Source: JBPRGG01 sp051418075 (GTDB lineage: Bacteria > Bacteroidota > Bacteroidia > Cytophagales > Cyclobacteriaceae). From it: a DNA stretch of 64,000 nt. The notes below the pieces were generated by a model. It was not told the origin of the DNA. It saw nothing but the letters and a program-made list of their open reading frames with translations, and ran no database searches. The stretch spans positions 1-64,000 of the forward strand of contig JBPRGG010000111.1 of NCBI GenBank assembly GCA_051418075.1, written 5' to 3'. Positions within the stretch are counted from its first letter, which is position 1. Every line of letters begins with the position of its first letter. A program made the position numbers and the translations under genes. Shown one piece after another: positions 17,418 to 26,931 of this stretch.

Positions 17418-18193
17418 TTCATTTCATTTTCTATGAGTTGAGTCAATTCCACAAAATCAGCTACAGAAAGTTGTTCGGCCCTGCGGCTAAAAATTTCCTG
17501 TTTACTTAATTCTCCCGGCAAATTTATCGCTTTTAAAGCATTGCGCAAGGTTTTCCGCCTGGTTTGAAATCCCTGTTTTACAACTTTAACAAATAATTTT
17601 TCATTACATAACAATTGCTTCACCTGGTTCCTTCTTAATCTGATTACGGCAGAATCTACTTTAGGCGGGGGGCTAAAAACCTGAGGCGGAACGGAGAACA
17701 AATAATCAATATCATAATAAGCCTGCAACAAAACACTGAGGATTCCATATTCTTTGTTGCCCGGAGGGGCTGACAACCTCTTTGCCACCTCTTTTTGCAA
17801 CATCCCTACCACTTCCTCTACCTGGTTTTTATATTCCAGAATGCGGAAAAATATTTGGGATGAAATATTATAAGGGAAATTGCCAATAACTCCCATTGAA
17901 CCGGGCAGCACCTGATCCAGCCTGAGGTGCAAAAAATCTGCTTCAATGATTTGAGGGCCTAAATCAAAATTTTGCTTTAAAAATGCAACAGATTCCCGGT
18001 CAATTTCTACCAAGTGGAGCTGATATTTCCCGCTTTCCAACAAATAGGTGGTTAAGACCCCCATTCCAGGTCCAATTTCCAGTAAATGCCGATAATTATT
18101 ATGATTTGTGAGGGAGTTTACAATTTTTTTTGCTATGTTTTGATCCTGTAAAAAGTGTTGGCCTAATGATTTTTTGGGTCTGACTTTACGCAT
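17414..18193 (-). CDS. rsmA: 16S rRNA dimethyladenosine transferase (KsgA)
   Basis: 259 residues. KSLGQHFLQDQNIAKKIV at the N-terminus and LEIGPGMGVLT (SAM motif I) are diagnostic. NFPYNISSQI is the NxPY-type catalytic motif for N6-adenine dimethylation, and PPPKVDSAVIRL is the family's C-terminal hallmark. It dimethylates the two adjacent adenines in the 3' terminal helix of 16S rRNA during 30S maturation. First gene of the rsmA-mgtE unit; divergent from pdxA, a neighbour pairing also known in other bacteria. Confidence 0.97.
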   Translation of the reverse strand: MRKVRPKKSLGQHFLQDQNIAKKIVNSLTNHNNYRHLLEIGPGMGVLTTYLLESGKYQLHLVEIDRESVAFLKQNFDLGPQIIEADFLHLRLDQVLPGSMGVIGNFPYNISSQIFFRILEYKNQVEEVVGMLQKEVAKRLSAPPGNKEYGILSVLLQAYYDIDYLFSVPPQVFSPPPKVDSAVIRLRRNQVKQLLCNEKLFVKVVKQGFQTRRKTLRNALKAINLPGELSKQEIFSRRAEQLSVADFVELTQLIENEMK

Positions 18194-18270
18194 TTTATAA
18201 ACTGTGCTAAAAAAATGTTAAAATTGCAGCAATAAAGCTACATATAAAATTTTAAGATTATAATCAATAT

Positions 18271-19314
18271 ATGGAAATATCAGGCAGAAACACAGAGGAT
18301 AAACCTACAATAGGCATTACCATAGGCGACATCAATGGAATAGGTCCGGAGGTTATCATCAAAGCCCTTTCAGATTCGCGAATTTTAAATTATCTCACAC
18401 CGGTGATATATGGTTCTACCAAGGTCTTGTCATTCTACCGAAAAGCCTTTAAGGTAAATGACTTTAATTACAGCCAGGTGAAAAGTCAAGGAAGTTTCAG
18501 TCCCAAAAGGATCAATGTAGTTAATTGCTGGGATAAAATGATGAATATTGAAGTGGGCGTAGAGACACCTGAAGGAGGAAATAGCGCCTTCCTGGCCCTG
18601 GAAAAAGCAGTAGAAGACCTTCAGCAGGGAAAAATCGAGGCAGTAGTGACGGCTCCAATTAATAAAAATAATATTCAGAGTGAAGATTTCCAGTTTCCCG
18701 GCCATACCGAGTATTTTACCCAAAAGTTTAATGGGTCTGATAGTTTAATGATGATGGTGAGCGATCAGTTAAGGGTAGGTGTGGCTACAGCTCATGTACC
18801 TTTGAATCAGGTGAGTCAGACCATCACAAAAGAAGCACTTACCAGCAAATTGAAGATCATGCTTCAATCTCTGAAGAAAGATTTTGGCCGGCAAAAGCCA
18901 AAATTAGCCGTGCTGGGGCTTAACCCTCATGCCGGGGAAGAAGGCTTATTGGGAATGGAAGAAAAAGAGGTGATCATTCCGGTCATTGAGGAATTTAAAA
19001 ATAAAGGACATCTGGTATTTGGTCCCTATCCGGCCGATGGCTTTTTTGGATTGGTTCAACATATCAAATTTGATGGAGTTATGGCCATGTATCATGATCA
19101 GGGTTTGATCCCTTTTAAGACCATTGCTTTTGAAAAGGGAGTTAATTTTACAGCTGGTCTGCCGATCATTCGCACTTCCCCTGACCATGGCACCGCCTAT
19201 AACATTGCCGGCAAGGGACAAGCCAATGAGAGTTCAATGCGGGAAGCCATTTACCTGGCCCTGGATATTATCAAAATGCGCATGGAGCAAAAGGTAGAAA
19301 ATACTTCTACCTGA
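18271..19314 (+). CDS. pdxA: 4-hydroxythreonine-4-phosphate dehydrogenase
   Basis: 347 residues. The N-terminal IGITIGDINGIGPEVIIKAL, VVTAPINKNNI, the zinc-ligand region FPGHTEYF and the late segment YHDQGLIPFKTI with SPDHGTAYNIAGKG are hallmarks of PdxA. The enzyme oxidises 4-phosphohydroxy-L-threonine with NAD in the DXP-dependent pyridoxal phosphate pathway, with metal held by His residues. Cytoplasmic homodimer. Divergent from rsmA with 77 bp between starts. Confidence 0.95.
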   Translation: MEISGRNTEDKPTIGITIGDINGIGPEVIIKALSDSRILNYLTPVIYGSTKVLSFYRKAFKVNDFNYSQVKSQGSFSPKRINVVNCWDKMMNIEVGVETPEGGNSAFLALEKAVEDLQQGKIEAVVTAPINKNNIQSEDFQFPGHTEYFTQKFNGSDSLMMMVSDQLRVGVATAHVPLNQVSQTITKEALTSKLKIMLQSLKKDFGRQKPKLAVLGLNPHAGEEGLLGMEEKEVIIPVIEEFKNKGHLVFGPYPADGFFGLVQHIKFDGVMAMYHDQGLIPFKTIAFEKGVNFTAGLPIIRTSPDHGTAYNIAGKGQANESSMREAIYLALDIIKMRMEQKVENTST

Positions 19315-19344
19315 TCGAAAGTACGACAGTTTACATGAAATACT

Positions 19345-20979
19345 TTAGGCCGGATTAACCCGAAGCTTTCGGCCTTCCATAAAAATATTCTTAAAGCTTT
19401 CATTCACCTTAACCACATGTCTGGGAGAAACTTCAAAATAGGAATATTTTTCCAGTATAGTGATATTATTCACCTGCTCCTTAGACAATTTGGTCTTCTG
19501 ACAGATGAAGCTTTGAAGGTCATGATCTGAAACCTGATCCATATGCCCCACATTGATAAAAAACTTCTTGGTTTTTTTACCCTTGTCTGATGATTTTCTG
19601 GTTTCCTTTTTATTTCTTTCCCTTTTGGTTTTACCTTTTGGCTCGGAACTGGCCCTGGAAGCAACCGCCGGTATTGCAGGCTCAGCCTGTTTGAGTTGAT
19701 TCAGCTGATTCATTACCAGCTTGCTGATCAATTCCTCCTTCTCCATACCATTGAAGATCTTTTCCACCTGAGGCAAAAAATCTTTGAGTTGAGCAGGTTC
19801 AGGTTGAGTATCCCGGATTTCCTGCACCCAGTTAATCAACTTTTCATTCCTGATGGAGGCCCAGCTAGGTACAGGAATTTCAGTGAAATTTATCTTTAAT
19901 TTTTTTTCAAGTACGGCAATCCTTTTTTTATCAGCTTTGGTAGACAGGATCAGGGATATGCCCTGTTTTCCTGCCCTGGCGGTTCGACCGCTACGATGGG
20001 TATAATACTCCAGGGAATCTGGCATGGCAAAATGTATCACATGAGAGAGATCATCTACATCTATCCCACGGGCTGCCACATCCGTAGCTATCACCAGCTG
20101 CAAGTTGAAGGATTTGAACTTTCGGATCACCTTATCCCGGAGATTCTGGGACAAGTCACCGTGTAATGCTTCCACCGGATATCCCTGTTGCTGCAAGGTA
20201 TTGGCCAGGTCTTGGGTATCAGATTTGGTCCGGCAAAACACCAGTCCCCTGATTTCCTTATTATTATCCAGGATTCGCATCAAAACAGCTGTCTTCTCGG
20301 TAGCTTTCACTACGGCAAACTGATGTTCAATATCTGCATTAATCCCTTTTTCTTTTATTACAGAGATTTCAACCGGTTCATGCATATAATTTTTTGCAAT
20401 GTCCCTTATTTCCCTGGGCATTGTGGCAGAAAACAGCCAGGTATTTTTTTCTTTAGGCGTAGCAGCCAGTATTTTATCCAGCTCTTCTTTAAATCCCATA
20501 TTCAGCATTTCATCTGCTTCATCCAGAACCACAAAACGCACATGTTCCAGATGCACTACCTTTCTTTTGATCAGGTCAATTAACCTTCCGGGGGTAGCTA
20601 TAATGAGATGCGTGGGGCGCTTTAAAGCTTTTATCTGATTTTGAATGGCTGTACCACCATAAACGGCCTGCATTCGAACCCCTGAAACATACCTGGCAAA
20701 GGCTTCCATTTGCTGGGCAATTTGCTGACACAACTCCCTGGTGGGAGCCAAAATCACTGCCTGTGTCACAGGATCCGAAATATCGACCTTATCCAGGAGC
20801 GGCAAGCCAAAAGCGGCAGTTTTGCCAGTGCCGGTCTGGGCCAGGCTGATTAAATCAACTTGGTTGGCAGATAATACGGGAATGGTTTGTTGCTGGATCT
20901 GAGTGGGCTGAAAAAAGCCTAACTCAGGCAGGACTTGCATCAATTCAGAGGAAAGTCCAAGGGATGAGAAATTATTCAA
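19345..20979 (-). CDS. DEAD-box RNA helicase with DbpA-like RNA-binding domain
   Basis: 544 residues. The Q motif is in the first 32 residues, Walker A AQTGTGKT at 47-54, DEAD at 153-156, SAT near 185 and HRSGRTARAG near 330. After a basic linker (about 430-465) the C-terminal 75 residues form a DbpA RNA-recognition fold. This is the DeaD/CsdA architecture used in ribosome assembly and cold adaptation. The start codon is TTG at 20979, the only start before the Q motif. A possible -7 box (TAATTTTG, minus strand) is at 21018-21011. Confidence 0.94.
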   Translation of the reverse strand: MNNFSSLGLSSELMQVLPELGFFQPTQIQQQTIPVLSANQVDLISLAQTGTGKTAAFGLPLLDKVDISDPVTQAVILAPTRELCQQIAQQMEAFARYVSGVRMQAVYGGTAIQNQIKALKRPTHLIIATPGRLIDLIKRKVVHLEHVRFVVLDEADEMLNMGFKEELDKILAATPKEKNTWLFSATMPREIRDIAKNYMHEPVEISVIKEKGINADIEHQFAVVKATEKTAVLMRILDNNKEIRGLVFCRTKSDTQDLANTLQQQGYPVEALHGDLSQNLRDKVIRKFKSFNLQLVIATDVAARGIDVDDLSHVIHFAMPDSLEYYTHRSGRTARAGKQGISLILSTKADKKRIAVLEKKLKINFTEIPVPSWASIRNEKLINWVQEIRDTQPEPAQLKDFLPQVEKIFNGMEKEELISKLVMNQLNQLKQAEPAIPAVASRASSEPKGKTKRERNKKETRKSSDKGKKTKKFFINVGHMDQVSDHDLQSFICQKTKLSKEQVNNITILEKYSYFEVSPRHVVKVNESFKNIFMEGRKLRVNPA

Positions 20980-21089
20980 TAAAATATATTATAGATTCAA
21001 AATTAAACTGCAAAATTAACGATATTTTGTGATATATATTGGTTTGTCCCTAATTATTTATTGTTATTATTTTTGGCAGTTAATAAAAA

Positions 21090-21123
21090 ATCCTGGAAAG
21101 ATCAGGTTATATCTTTCCAGGAT
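21090..21123 (-). terminator. Terminator after the HAMP/GAF sensor gene
   Basis: ATCCTGGAAAGAT (21090-21102) pairs perfectly with ATCTTTCCAGGAT (21111-21123) around an 8-base loop. On the minus strand a T-run from the A-tract before 21090 follows. It lies 33 bp after the sensor gene's stop. Confidence 0.85.
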
Positions 21124-21155
21124 ATGAATGGAATAGAACAGGTATGTGTTTTTTG

Positions 21156-22910
21156 TTACTGGGATTTATCTGCCGCTTTTAGTTGTTCCAATTCTTCACT
21201 CATTGCTTTTAACTGAAGGGCATGTTGTGATTCCAGTTGCTTGATTTGCTCCTTATAGGCATCTTCTCTGTGAGTAGATTCCTGCAAAAGCTTATTAATT
21301 TCATTTTGTTTCCGGTGCATTTCTTCCTGTGTGGCCTCCAGTTCCTCCATATTCTGCCTCATTTCTTCTTCCTGTGATTTCATTTCCTCCGACCGTTGCT
21401 GAGATTCTTCCAGCAAACGCTTGGTCCTTACATTGATCTTCATAGATGAGAAGGTAGATGCAATCACCTCACTTACCTTTTCCACAAATTCTATTTCAAA
21501 CTTTTCAAAATGATCAAATGAAGCCAATTCGACAATCCCTTCAATTTTATCATTTACTTTCAAGGGCACTACCAATATACTTTTCGGGTTAGCACCACCC
21601 AGTCCGGATCTGATAAAAATATAATCCTGAGGAATTTCCAGCAGATAAATTGTTTCTCCTTCCCGGTAACATTGTCCTACCAGGCCCTGTCCAATGGCCA
21701 CTTTTTTCTGCACATGTTTCACCCGGTCGAAAGCATAACAACCAATCAGTTCCAGGAAAGGGTTTGATTCATCTTCATCATTAAAAATAAATAATCCTCC
21801 CTGGTTAATATTCAGATATTTTACCAGACCAGATATAAAATGCAGACCTAAAGATTTGATATCATCATACTTACGGCTGATCTCAGCAAACCGGGCCAGT
21901 CCCTCAGTGGTCCAGTTCCTTTTTCTGTCTTCTTCTGAAATCAGCTTCAGTTTATTCCTCATCTGTACCAGGGCATTGCCTAAGATATCCTTTTCACTGG
22001 TAGGTTTAAACTGGAAGTCAAAATTGCCCTCTCCAATACTTTGAGCAAAGTTACTGGCGCTGTTCAGGTTCAGGCTCAGTTGGTTACTGCCTTTTACTAT
22101 TTCTCCAATTTCATTATCTTCATAATTAATCTGCTCGGTCAATTCTCCCAAAGAGAGCTTCTGCAACAATTCTGTTGGCTGTTTTAATGCACCAACTACT
22201 GATCGGATAAGTCGCAAAGCTGATAAAACGGCAACAATTAAAGTAAATATAATAATCCCGAACAGGATATTATTGGTTTGCTTGAGTTTTTGATTTATAC
22301 TGTCAATATCTGCTTTCATCTGTTCCTGATTGTAAGCCAGCAAAGGTTCCAGGCATCTTCTCACACGCCCCTGTATACTACTTAATTTAGATACCATTGG
22401 TACAAGAACTTGCCTTTCCTGGTTAGCTATTCGCTCATAGTTTTCTACAAACAGGGAATCCCGGCTGGATAAGTTGGTGCCATTAACATAATTATTCAAG
22501 ATCCAATCATTAACTTCCAGCTCCTTTTCCCGGTAAAGATCAACAGCTTGATGCAATGAATCAACCAGGCTAACAACAGAATCTGAGAAAAAGGCTTTCT
22601 TCTGGTCGATAATTTTCAGATTAGGAAAAATATCATTGGCCCATCTTGCCTCCCGTTCCCACTGCCAGGCAGTATCTTTTCTGATCACATTGCCTCTGAG
22701 GGAAAATGCCTGCCGGTTGATATCACTATTGATACTGGTCAGTGCTGTTGTCAATGGAAACTCATATTTCATCAACTGACTACTTTTCTGACTAATTTTA
22801 TTGTTTTGATAGAATACCAGGGCAGAAAAAAAGATCAGTATGAGTAGAAGGGTGGCTGCAAACAGAATCACCTGAGACTTTATCAATTTCGGGTTAAAAT
22901 ATTTTTTCAT
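21156..22910 (-). CDS. Membrane sensor with HAMP and GAF domains, no output domain
   Basis: 584 residues. A transmembrane helix at about 14-35 is followed by a helical periplasmic region (about 40-205, four-helix-bundle or CHASE3-like), a second transmembrane helix at about 207-230, HAMP (about 232-290), a GAF domain (about 355-490) and a long Glu/Gln-rich coiled coil to the C-terminus. No HisKA, HATPase, GGDEF or methyl-accepting tip is present. It probably passes a signal through its coiled coil to a partner, possibly the multi-PAS kinase encoded 175 bp upstream on the same strand. A 9-bp tandem repeat (CTTAAACAA twice, 22921-22938) precedes the start. Confidence 0.82.
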   Translation of the reverse strand: MKKYFNPKLIKSQVILFAATLLLILIFFSALVFYQNNKISQKSSQLMKYEFPLTTALTSINSDINRQAFSLRGNVIRKDTAWQWEREARWANDIFPNLKIIDQKKAFFSDSVVSLVDSLHQAVDLYREKELEVNDWILNNYVNGTNLSSRDSLFVENYERIANQERQVLVPMVSKLSSIQGRVRRCLEPLLAYNQEQMKADIDSINQKLKQTNNILFGIIIFTLIVAVLSALRLIRSVVGALKQPTELLQKLSLGELTEQINYEDNEIGEIVKGSNQLSLNLNSASNFAQSIGEGNFDFQFKPTSEKDILGNALVQMRNKLKLISEEDRKRNWTTEGLARFAEISRKYDDIKSLGLHFISGLVKYLNINQGGLFIFNDEDESNPFLELIGCYAFDRVKHVQKKVAIGQGLVGQCYREGETIYLLEIPQDYIFIRSGLGGANPKSILVVPLKVNDKIEGIVELASFDHFEKFEIEFVEKVSEVIASTFSSMKINVRTKRLLEESQQRSEEMKSQEEEMRQNMEELEATQEEMHRKQNEINKLLQESTHREDAYKEQIKQLESQHALQLKAMSEELEQLKAADKSQ

Positions 22911-23084
22911 ATTAAAAAAACTTAAACAACTTAAACAAACGTGCAGAATTATTTCGGAAAAAAAGCGATTATATGGGGAAAGAAAAAGTCAAAGGTCAGA
23001 TAGAAATTACATTACTCATTTTTAAATAATGATTCCGCTAAATTCATGATAATCAACTTTATGAAAAGCGCAAACAGTGCCTAT

Positions 23085-26000
23085 TTATGAAGGCATTTTA
23101 TTAGGAAGTGTGATATAAAATGCAGTTCCCTGATTAGGTTTACTATCAACTTTAATTTCTCCACCCAGCTTCATTATGGCTTGTCGAACAATATACAGCC
23201 CTATTCCTGAACTCTGAGCTTTATCTGTGGCCTTATAGAACATGTCAAAGATCTTGTTTAGGTGATTCAAAGAAATCCCCAGGCCATTATCTGATATCAC
23301 AATATCAACCTTATCCATATGGATATCTAATTTTATCTCCAGGTAATTTATTTCTACATAAGGATTTAAATATTTTATAGAATTGGAAATCAAATTCCTG
23401 AAAATCTCAAATATTCTTACTTTGTCATTATAAAATTTACCTTCACTGATGGATATACGCTTTTCAATGTGATCAAAATTTGGCAAGTAATTAAGCTCGT
23501 TCAGGCAATTTTCCACTATCTGGTTGAAATCTATTTCCTCGATATTGATCTCGGTATTCAGATTCTTAGAGTGACTTAATATATCACGAATGAAGTTATC
23601 CAGTTTCAAGATCCTTTCCTCAACCATTTTAAGGTATTGATCAGAAATTGCTGGCTCTGACTCCATTTTTATCAAATTTATAAGGCCCTGAACCGAACTT
23701 AAAGGGGCTCTTAAATCATGAGATACTTTATAAACAAAATTATTCAGTTCGGAATTTCTGATCTTTAATTCTTCTTCTGTCAGTTTATTGACCGAAATAT
23801 CTCTTACCACAGCAAAGATCAGGTTTTGACGAGGAATTGGAATAGCATTCCAGGATAGCCATTTAAATGATCCGTCCTGGCATAGAAATCTATGCTGAAA
23901 CAAGGAAAGCGACTCTCCTGCCTGTAATTTGGCATGGGCCAACCGTGTAATTTTCTGTTCTTCCTTATGCACAAAATTTATCCAGGGTTGATTAATCAGG
24001 TCCTGAACGGACCAGCCCAGGGTTCTGCTCCAGGCTGGATTAATCTGTTTGAAAAATCCATCAAACCCGGCTACTGCTAACATGTCCAGGGAATAAGTAT
24101 AAAGCCTGTCCCGTTCTTCTTCAGCCTCCTTTTTGCTGGTAATATCCTGAACTACAGTGATCAACTCCTTTTGATCATTCATGGGAATATTGGTCAGTGA
24201 AACAATTTTTCGTTTTTTTTCACCTGTTACAATATTTATATTATCCCAATGCATCCGGGCAAAATCACTACTCCTCATATCCTGCCTGACCCTTTCCTTT
24301 AGTTCTTCCCTGTATTTCTGATTGGGAAACAGACATTGATATAAATCTGACAACCGGGTGTTGATCACATCTGCCGGAAATTCTATGATCTCCAGGAATT
24401 TTTTATTACAATAGTCAATTTTTTCAGATTTAAAAGGCAGGACCGAGATACCTACAGGTAGGTTGTCCATGATATTCTCTATAAAATCATTGCGCTCCTT
24501 TAACTTATTCTGGGCATTTATCCGTTGTGTGATCAGCTCAGAATAGAATACTACTCCGCCTATCACCCCTGATTGTTCATGCCAGGGCCGGGTTTGCCAT
24601 TTAATATAATCATACTTCCCATCCGGTTTTTTGATTCTATCAAGGTCTTTATGCATGACTTCCCCTTTCAGAGTTCGCTGGTAAATATTCTTCCATTGGC
24701 CAGAAATATAAGGGAACACATCAAAATGAGATTTACCAATAATATCTGTTCTTTGCAGGCCATAATCCACCATGAAGCGGTCGCTGACCATCAGGTACCT
24801 CATTTTATTATCAAAAACAGCAACCGGATTGGGATTGTGTTTCAGGATATATCTGAATCTTTCCTCATTGGCTTTCAACTTTAATTCTGCTTTTTTCCTG
24901 TTGCTGATATCCCGTGAAATGTTGAGTATATGAGGAACACCATTCAGATGAATGACCCGGGCAGACATTAACCCGGTGATAATGGTACCATCTTTCATCA
25001 CAAATTCAGCTTCAAGGTTATTAACAAACCCCTCTTTTTTCAGCTGATTCACCAATGTTTTCCGGTCGGTATGATCCCGCCAGATCTTTATCTCAGCGGA
25101 GGTTTTACCTATGACATCTTCAGCCTTATATCCGGTAATCCGGGTAAATCCTTCATTTATTTCTATGTATGAACCATCTTCAAGTCTATTGATATTAACA
25201 GCGTCAGGACTGGTCTGAAAGGCCAACCTGAACCTTTCCTCCAGTTCTCTAAGTTTAGCTGCCTGCTGATAGGCCTGGGTTATATCCCGAAAAACCAGAA
25301 TCGCTCCTAAAACTGTTCCATCTTCCTTTATAATAGGAGCGGCACTATCAGAAATATTATAAGTAGTACCCTGTTTTGAAATCAATTCCGTATCCTCTGG
25401 TAAATTAATTTTTTCCCGGTGATCCAAAATATCTTTCAGAGGAATATCCACTGGCAAATTAGTGATGACATTTCTTAATCTAAAAATTTCAGAAATATGC
25501 TTATCCAAAGCCTGGCTTAATAAATAACCAGTTAGTTTTTCTGCTACCGGATTCATATTAGTAACCATTCCGCGGTGATTTACTGTGATTACTCCATCAC
25601 CCAGACTACGCAGCGTGGTAGTCAGATTTTCCTGTTGCTCTTTCAGCCGCTCCTTAGCCTGGTACTCCCGGGTAATATCACGTAATATGTTTCCTATCCA
25701 GTAATCATCCTCCTCCAGCATTACAAAGGTGGAAATTTCAATGTACTTGGTTTCTCCTGATTTAGTGACAATTTTATTTTGATAGGTTTGGGGCAGGCTT
25801 TTCAGATTTTGACCTTCGTACATTTCCCGGGATTTCTGTTTTAACCAGGCATAATTTTCTTCGGTTCGCTGGCCTGGACTGGCTAGCAGGAATTGCACAT
25901 CCCAAATTTTCAGATGTAGCACTTCACTGGAGGAGTAGCCCGTAATAGCTGTCATTGCTTTATTCCAGTCTATTACCTCAGCCCTGCCGTTTGTGATCAC

Positions 26001-26435
26001 TATGCCATCACCAGACTGCTCCATCAAACTTCGAAATTTCTTTTCACTGGACTTGATTTGCTGCTCTTTTTCCTGGCGATCAGTTAAATGTAATGAGTTC
26101 ACCTCCCCTGCCTGAATCACCTTTACAAAACCAGCGCCTCCGGTTATATGTCCATTTTCATCGAATAAAGGTTCAAAATCTCCCTTCAGACTGATCTTCT
26201 TACATTTCGGATCAGCTGTGACCTTAATTTCATAGCCTGTAATGGTTTTATTATCAAAAATTGACGACATGCAATCCAAATTCTCCTGGTCCATTAAAGA
26301 CTTCAGGTTTTTACCTATCATCATTGCCTGATCCAGCTCAGTATGGACATACAGATATTTATTCCAGCTTAAAATGCAGAACTGAAGATCAAAGGCGACA
26401 AAGCCTATTGTTTGACTACCCTCTATAGTTTTCAA
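23085..26435 (-). CDS. Multi-PAS sensor histidine kinase
   Basis: 1116 residues without transmembrane segments, so cytoplasmic. About seven PAS/PAC units precede a HisKA domain with VSHDLRAPLSSVQG (phospho-acceptor His906) and a complete HATPase domain (RNLISNSIKYLNP, SDNGLGIS, SSGIGLYIVRQ) reaching the C-terminus. It autophosphorylates on signals sensed by PAS domains, perhaps redox, light or small ligands. No response regulator is adjacent. The start is TTG at 26435; a stop codon lies three codons upstream in frame and the first PAS domain begins at once, so this start is favoured. Confidence 0.93.
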   Translation of the reverse strand: MKTIEGSQTIGFVAFDLQFCILSWNKYLYVHTELDQAMMIGKNLKSLMDQENLDCMSSIFDNKTITGYEIKVTADPKCKKISLKGDFEPLFDENGHITGGAGFVKVIQAGEVNSLHLTDRQEKEQQIKSSEKKFRSLMEQSGDGIVITNGRAEVIDWNKAMTAITGYSSSEVLHLKIWDVQFLLASPGQRTEENYAWLKQKSREMYEGQNLKSLPQTYQNKIVTKSGETKYIEISTFVMLEEDDYWIGNILRDITREYQAKERLKEQQENLTTTLRSLGDGVITVNHRGMVTNMNPVAEKLTGYLLSQALDKHISEIFRLRNVITNLPVDIPLKDILDHREKINLPEDTELISKQGTTYNISDSAAPIIKEDGTVLGAILVFRDITQAYQQAAKLRELEERFRLAFQTSPDAVNINRLEDGSYIEINEGFTRITGYKAEDVIGKTSAEIKIWRDHTDRKTLVNQLKKEGFVNNLEAEFVMKDGTIITGLMSARVIHLNGVPHILNISRDISNRKKAELKLKANEERFRYILKHNPNPVAVFDNKMRYLMVSDRFMVDYGLQRTDIIGKSHFDVFPYISGQWKNIYQRTLKGEVMHKDLDRIKKPDGKYDYIKWQTRPWHEQSGVIGGVVFYSELITQRINAQNKLKERNDFIENIMDNLPVGISVLPFKSEKIDYCNKKFLEIIEFPADVINTRLSDLYQCLFPNQKYREELKERVRQDMRSSDFARMHWDNINIVTGEKKRKIVSLTNIPMNDQKELITVVQDITSKKEAEEERDRLYTYSLDMLAVAGFDGFFKQINPAWSRTLGWSVQDLINQPWINFVHKEEQKITRLAHAKLQAGESLSLFQHRFLCQDGSFKWLSWNAIPIPRQNLIFAVVRDISVNKLTEEELKIRNSELNNFVYKVSHDLRAPLSSVQGLINLIKMESEPAISDQYLKMVEERILKLDNFIRDILSHSKNLNTEINIEEIDFNQIVENCLNELNYLPNFDHIEKRISISEGKFYNDKVRIFEIFRNLISNSIKYLNPYVEINYLEIKLDIHMDKVDIVISDNGLGISLNHLNKIFDMFYKATDKAQSSGIGLYIVRQAIMKLGGEIKVDSKPNQGTAFYITLPNKMPS

Positions 26436-26622
26436 AAAAAATCAATTTTTTATTTGGCGAATTCGCCTTTCCAAAGTAAAAATGATCTCTGGCATAAAAG
26501 CGAGTGGCGACAATTAATATTACAAAATAATCAGCTGAAAACAAAGATTAAGGAAGATTATTTGGCCCAATAACAACCGATTCATTACAAGGTTATTAAA
26601 GTAAATTAAGTTAAATTAAAAT

Positions 26623-26931
26623 ATGAAAAATTATAAAACTCCTTTAACTGAAAAACTAGAAACCCTGGCATCAGAAGGCTATCAAGATCAGTTCATTTTC
26701 AGCGACAACAAGCTAAAAAACAACCAATCCGGCCAAATCTACGGGCCGGAAGACCTTGAAATTATAAAGATGTTCCGATTTGAAGGTGAATCCAACCCGG
26801 CTGATATGTCCATTCTTTATGTATTGGAAAGCAAAAAGGGAGAAAAAGGCACCTTGGTGAACGCTTATGGCACTTATGGTGATCACGAGCTAGACGAATT
26901 CATTAAAAAACTAGGACGAAGAAAAATATGA
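26623..26931 (+). CDS. Small conserved Bacteroidota protein, unknown function
   Basis: 102 residues, acidic/basic mixed, no signal peptide. It begins KTPLTEKLETLASEGYQDQF and ends in a basic KKLGRRKI tail; the middle (SILYVLESKKGEKGTLV) is beta-rich. I recall similar small proteins in this phylum often carrying a misleading phosphoribosylpyrophosphate synthetase label, but no PRPP-synthetase motif is present. Its stop codon directly abuts the convergent pyrB stop. Function unknown. Confidence 0.75.
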   Translation: MKNYKTPLTEKLETLASEGYQDQFIFSDNKLKNNQSGQIYGPEDLEIIKMFRFEGESNPADMSILYVLESKKGEKGTLVNAYGTYGDHELDEFIKKLGRRKI

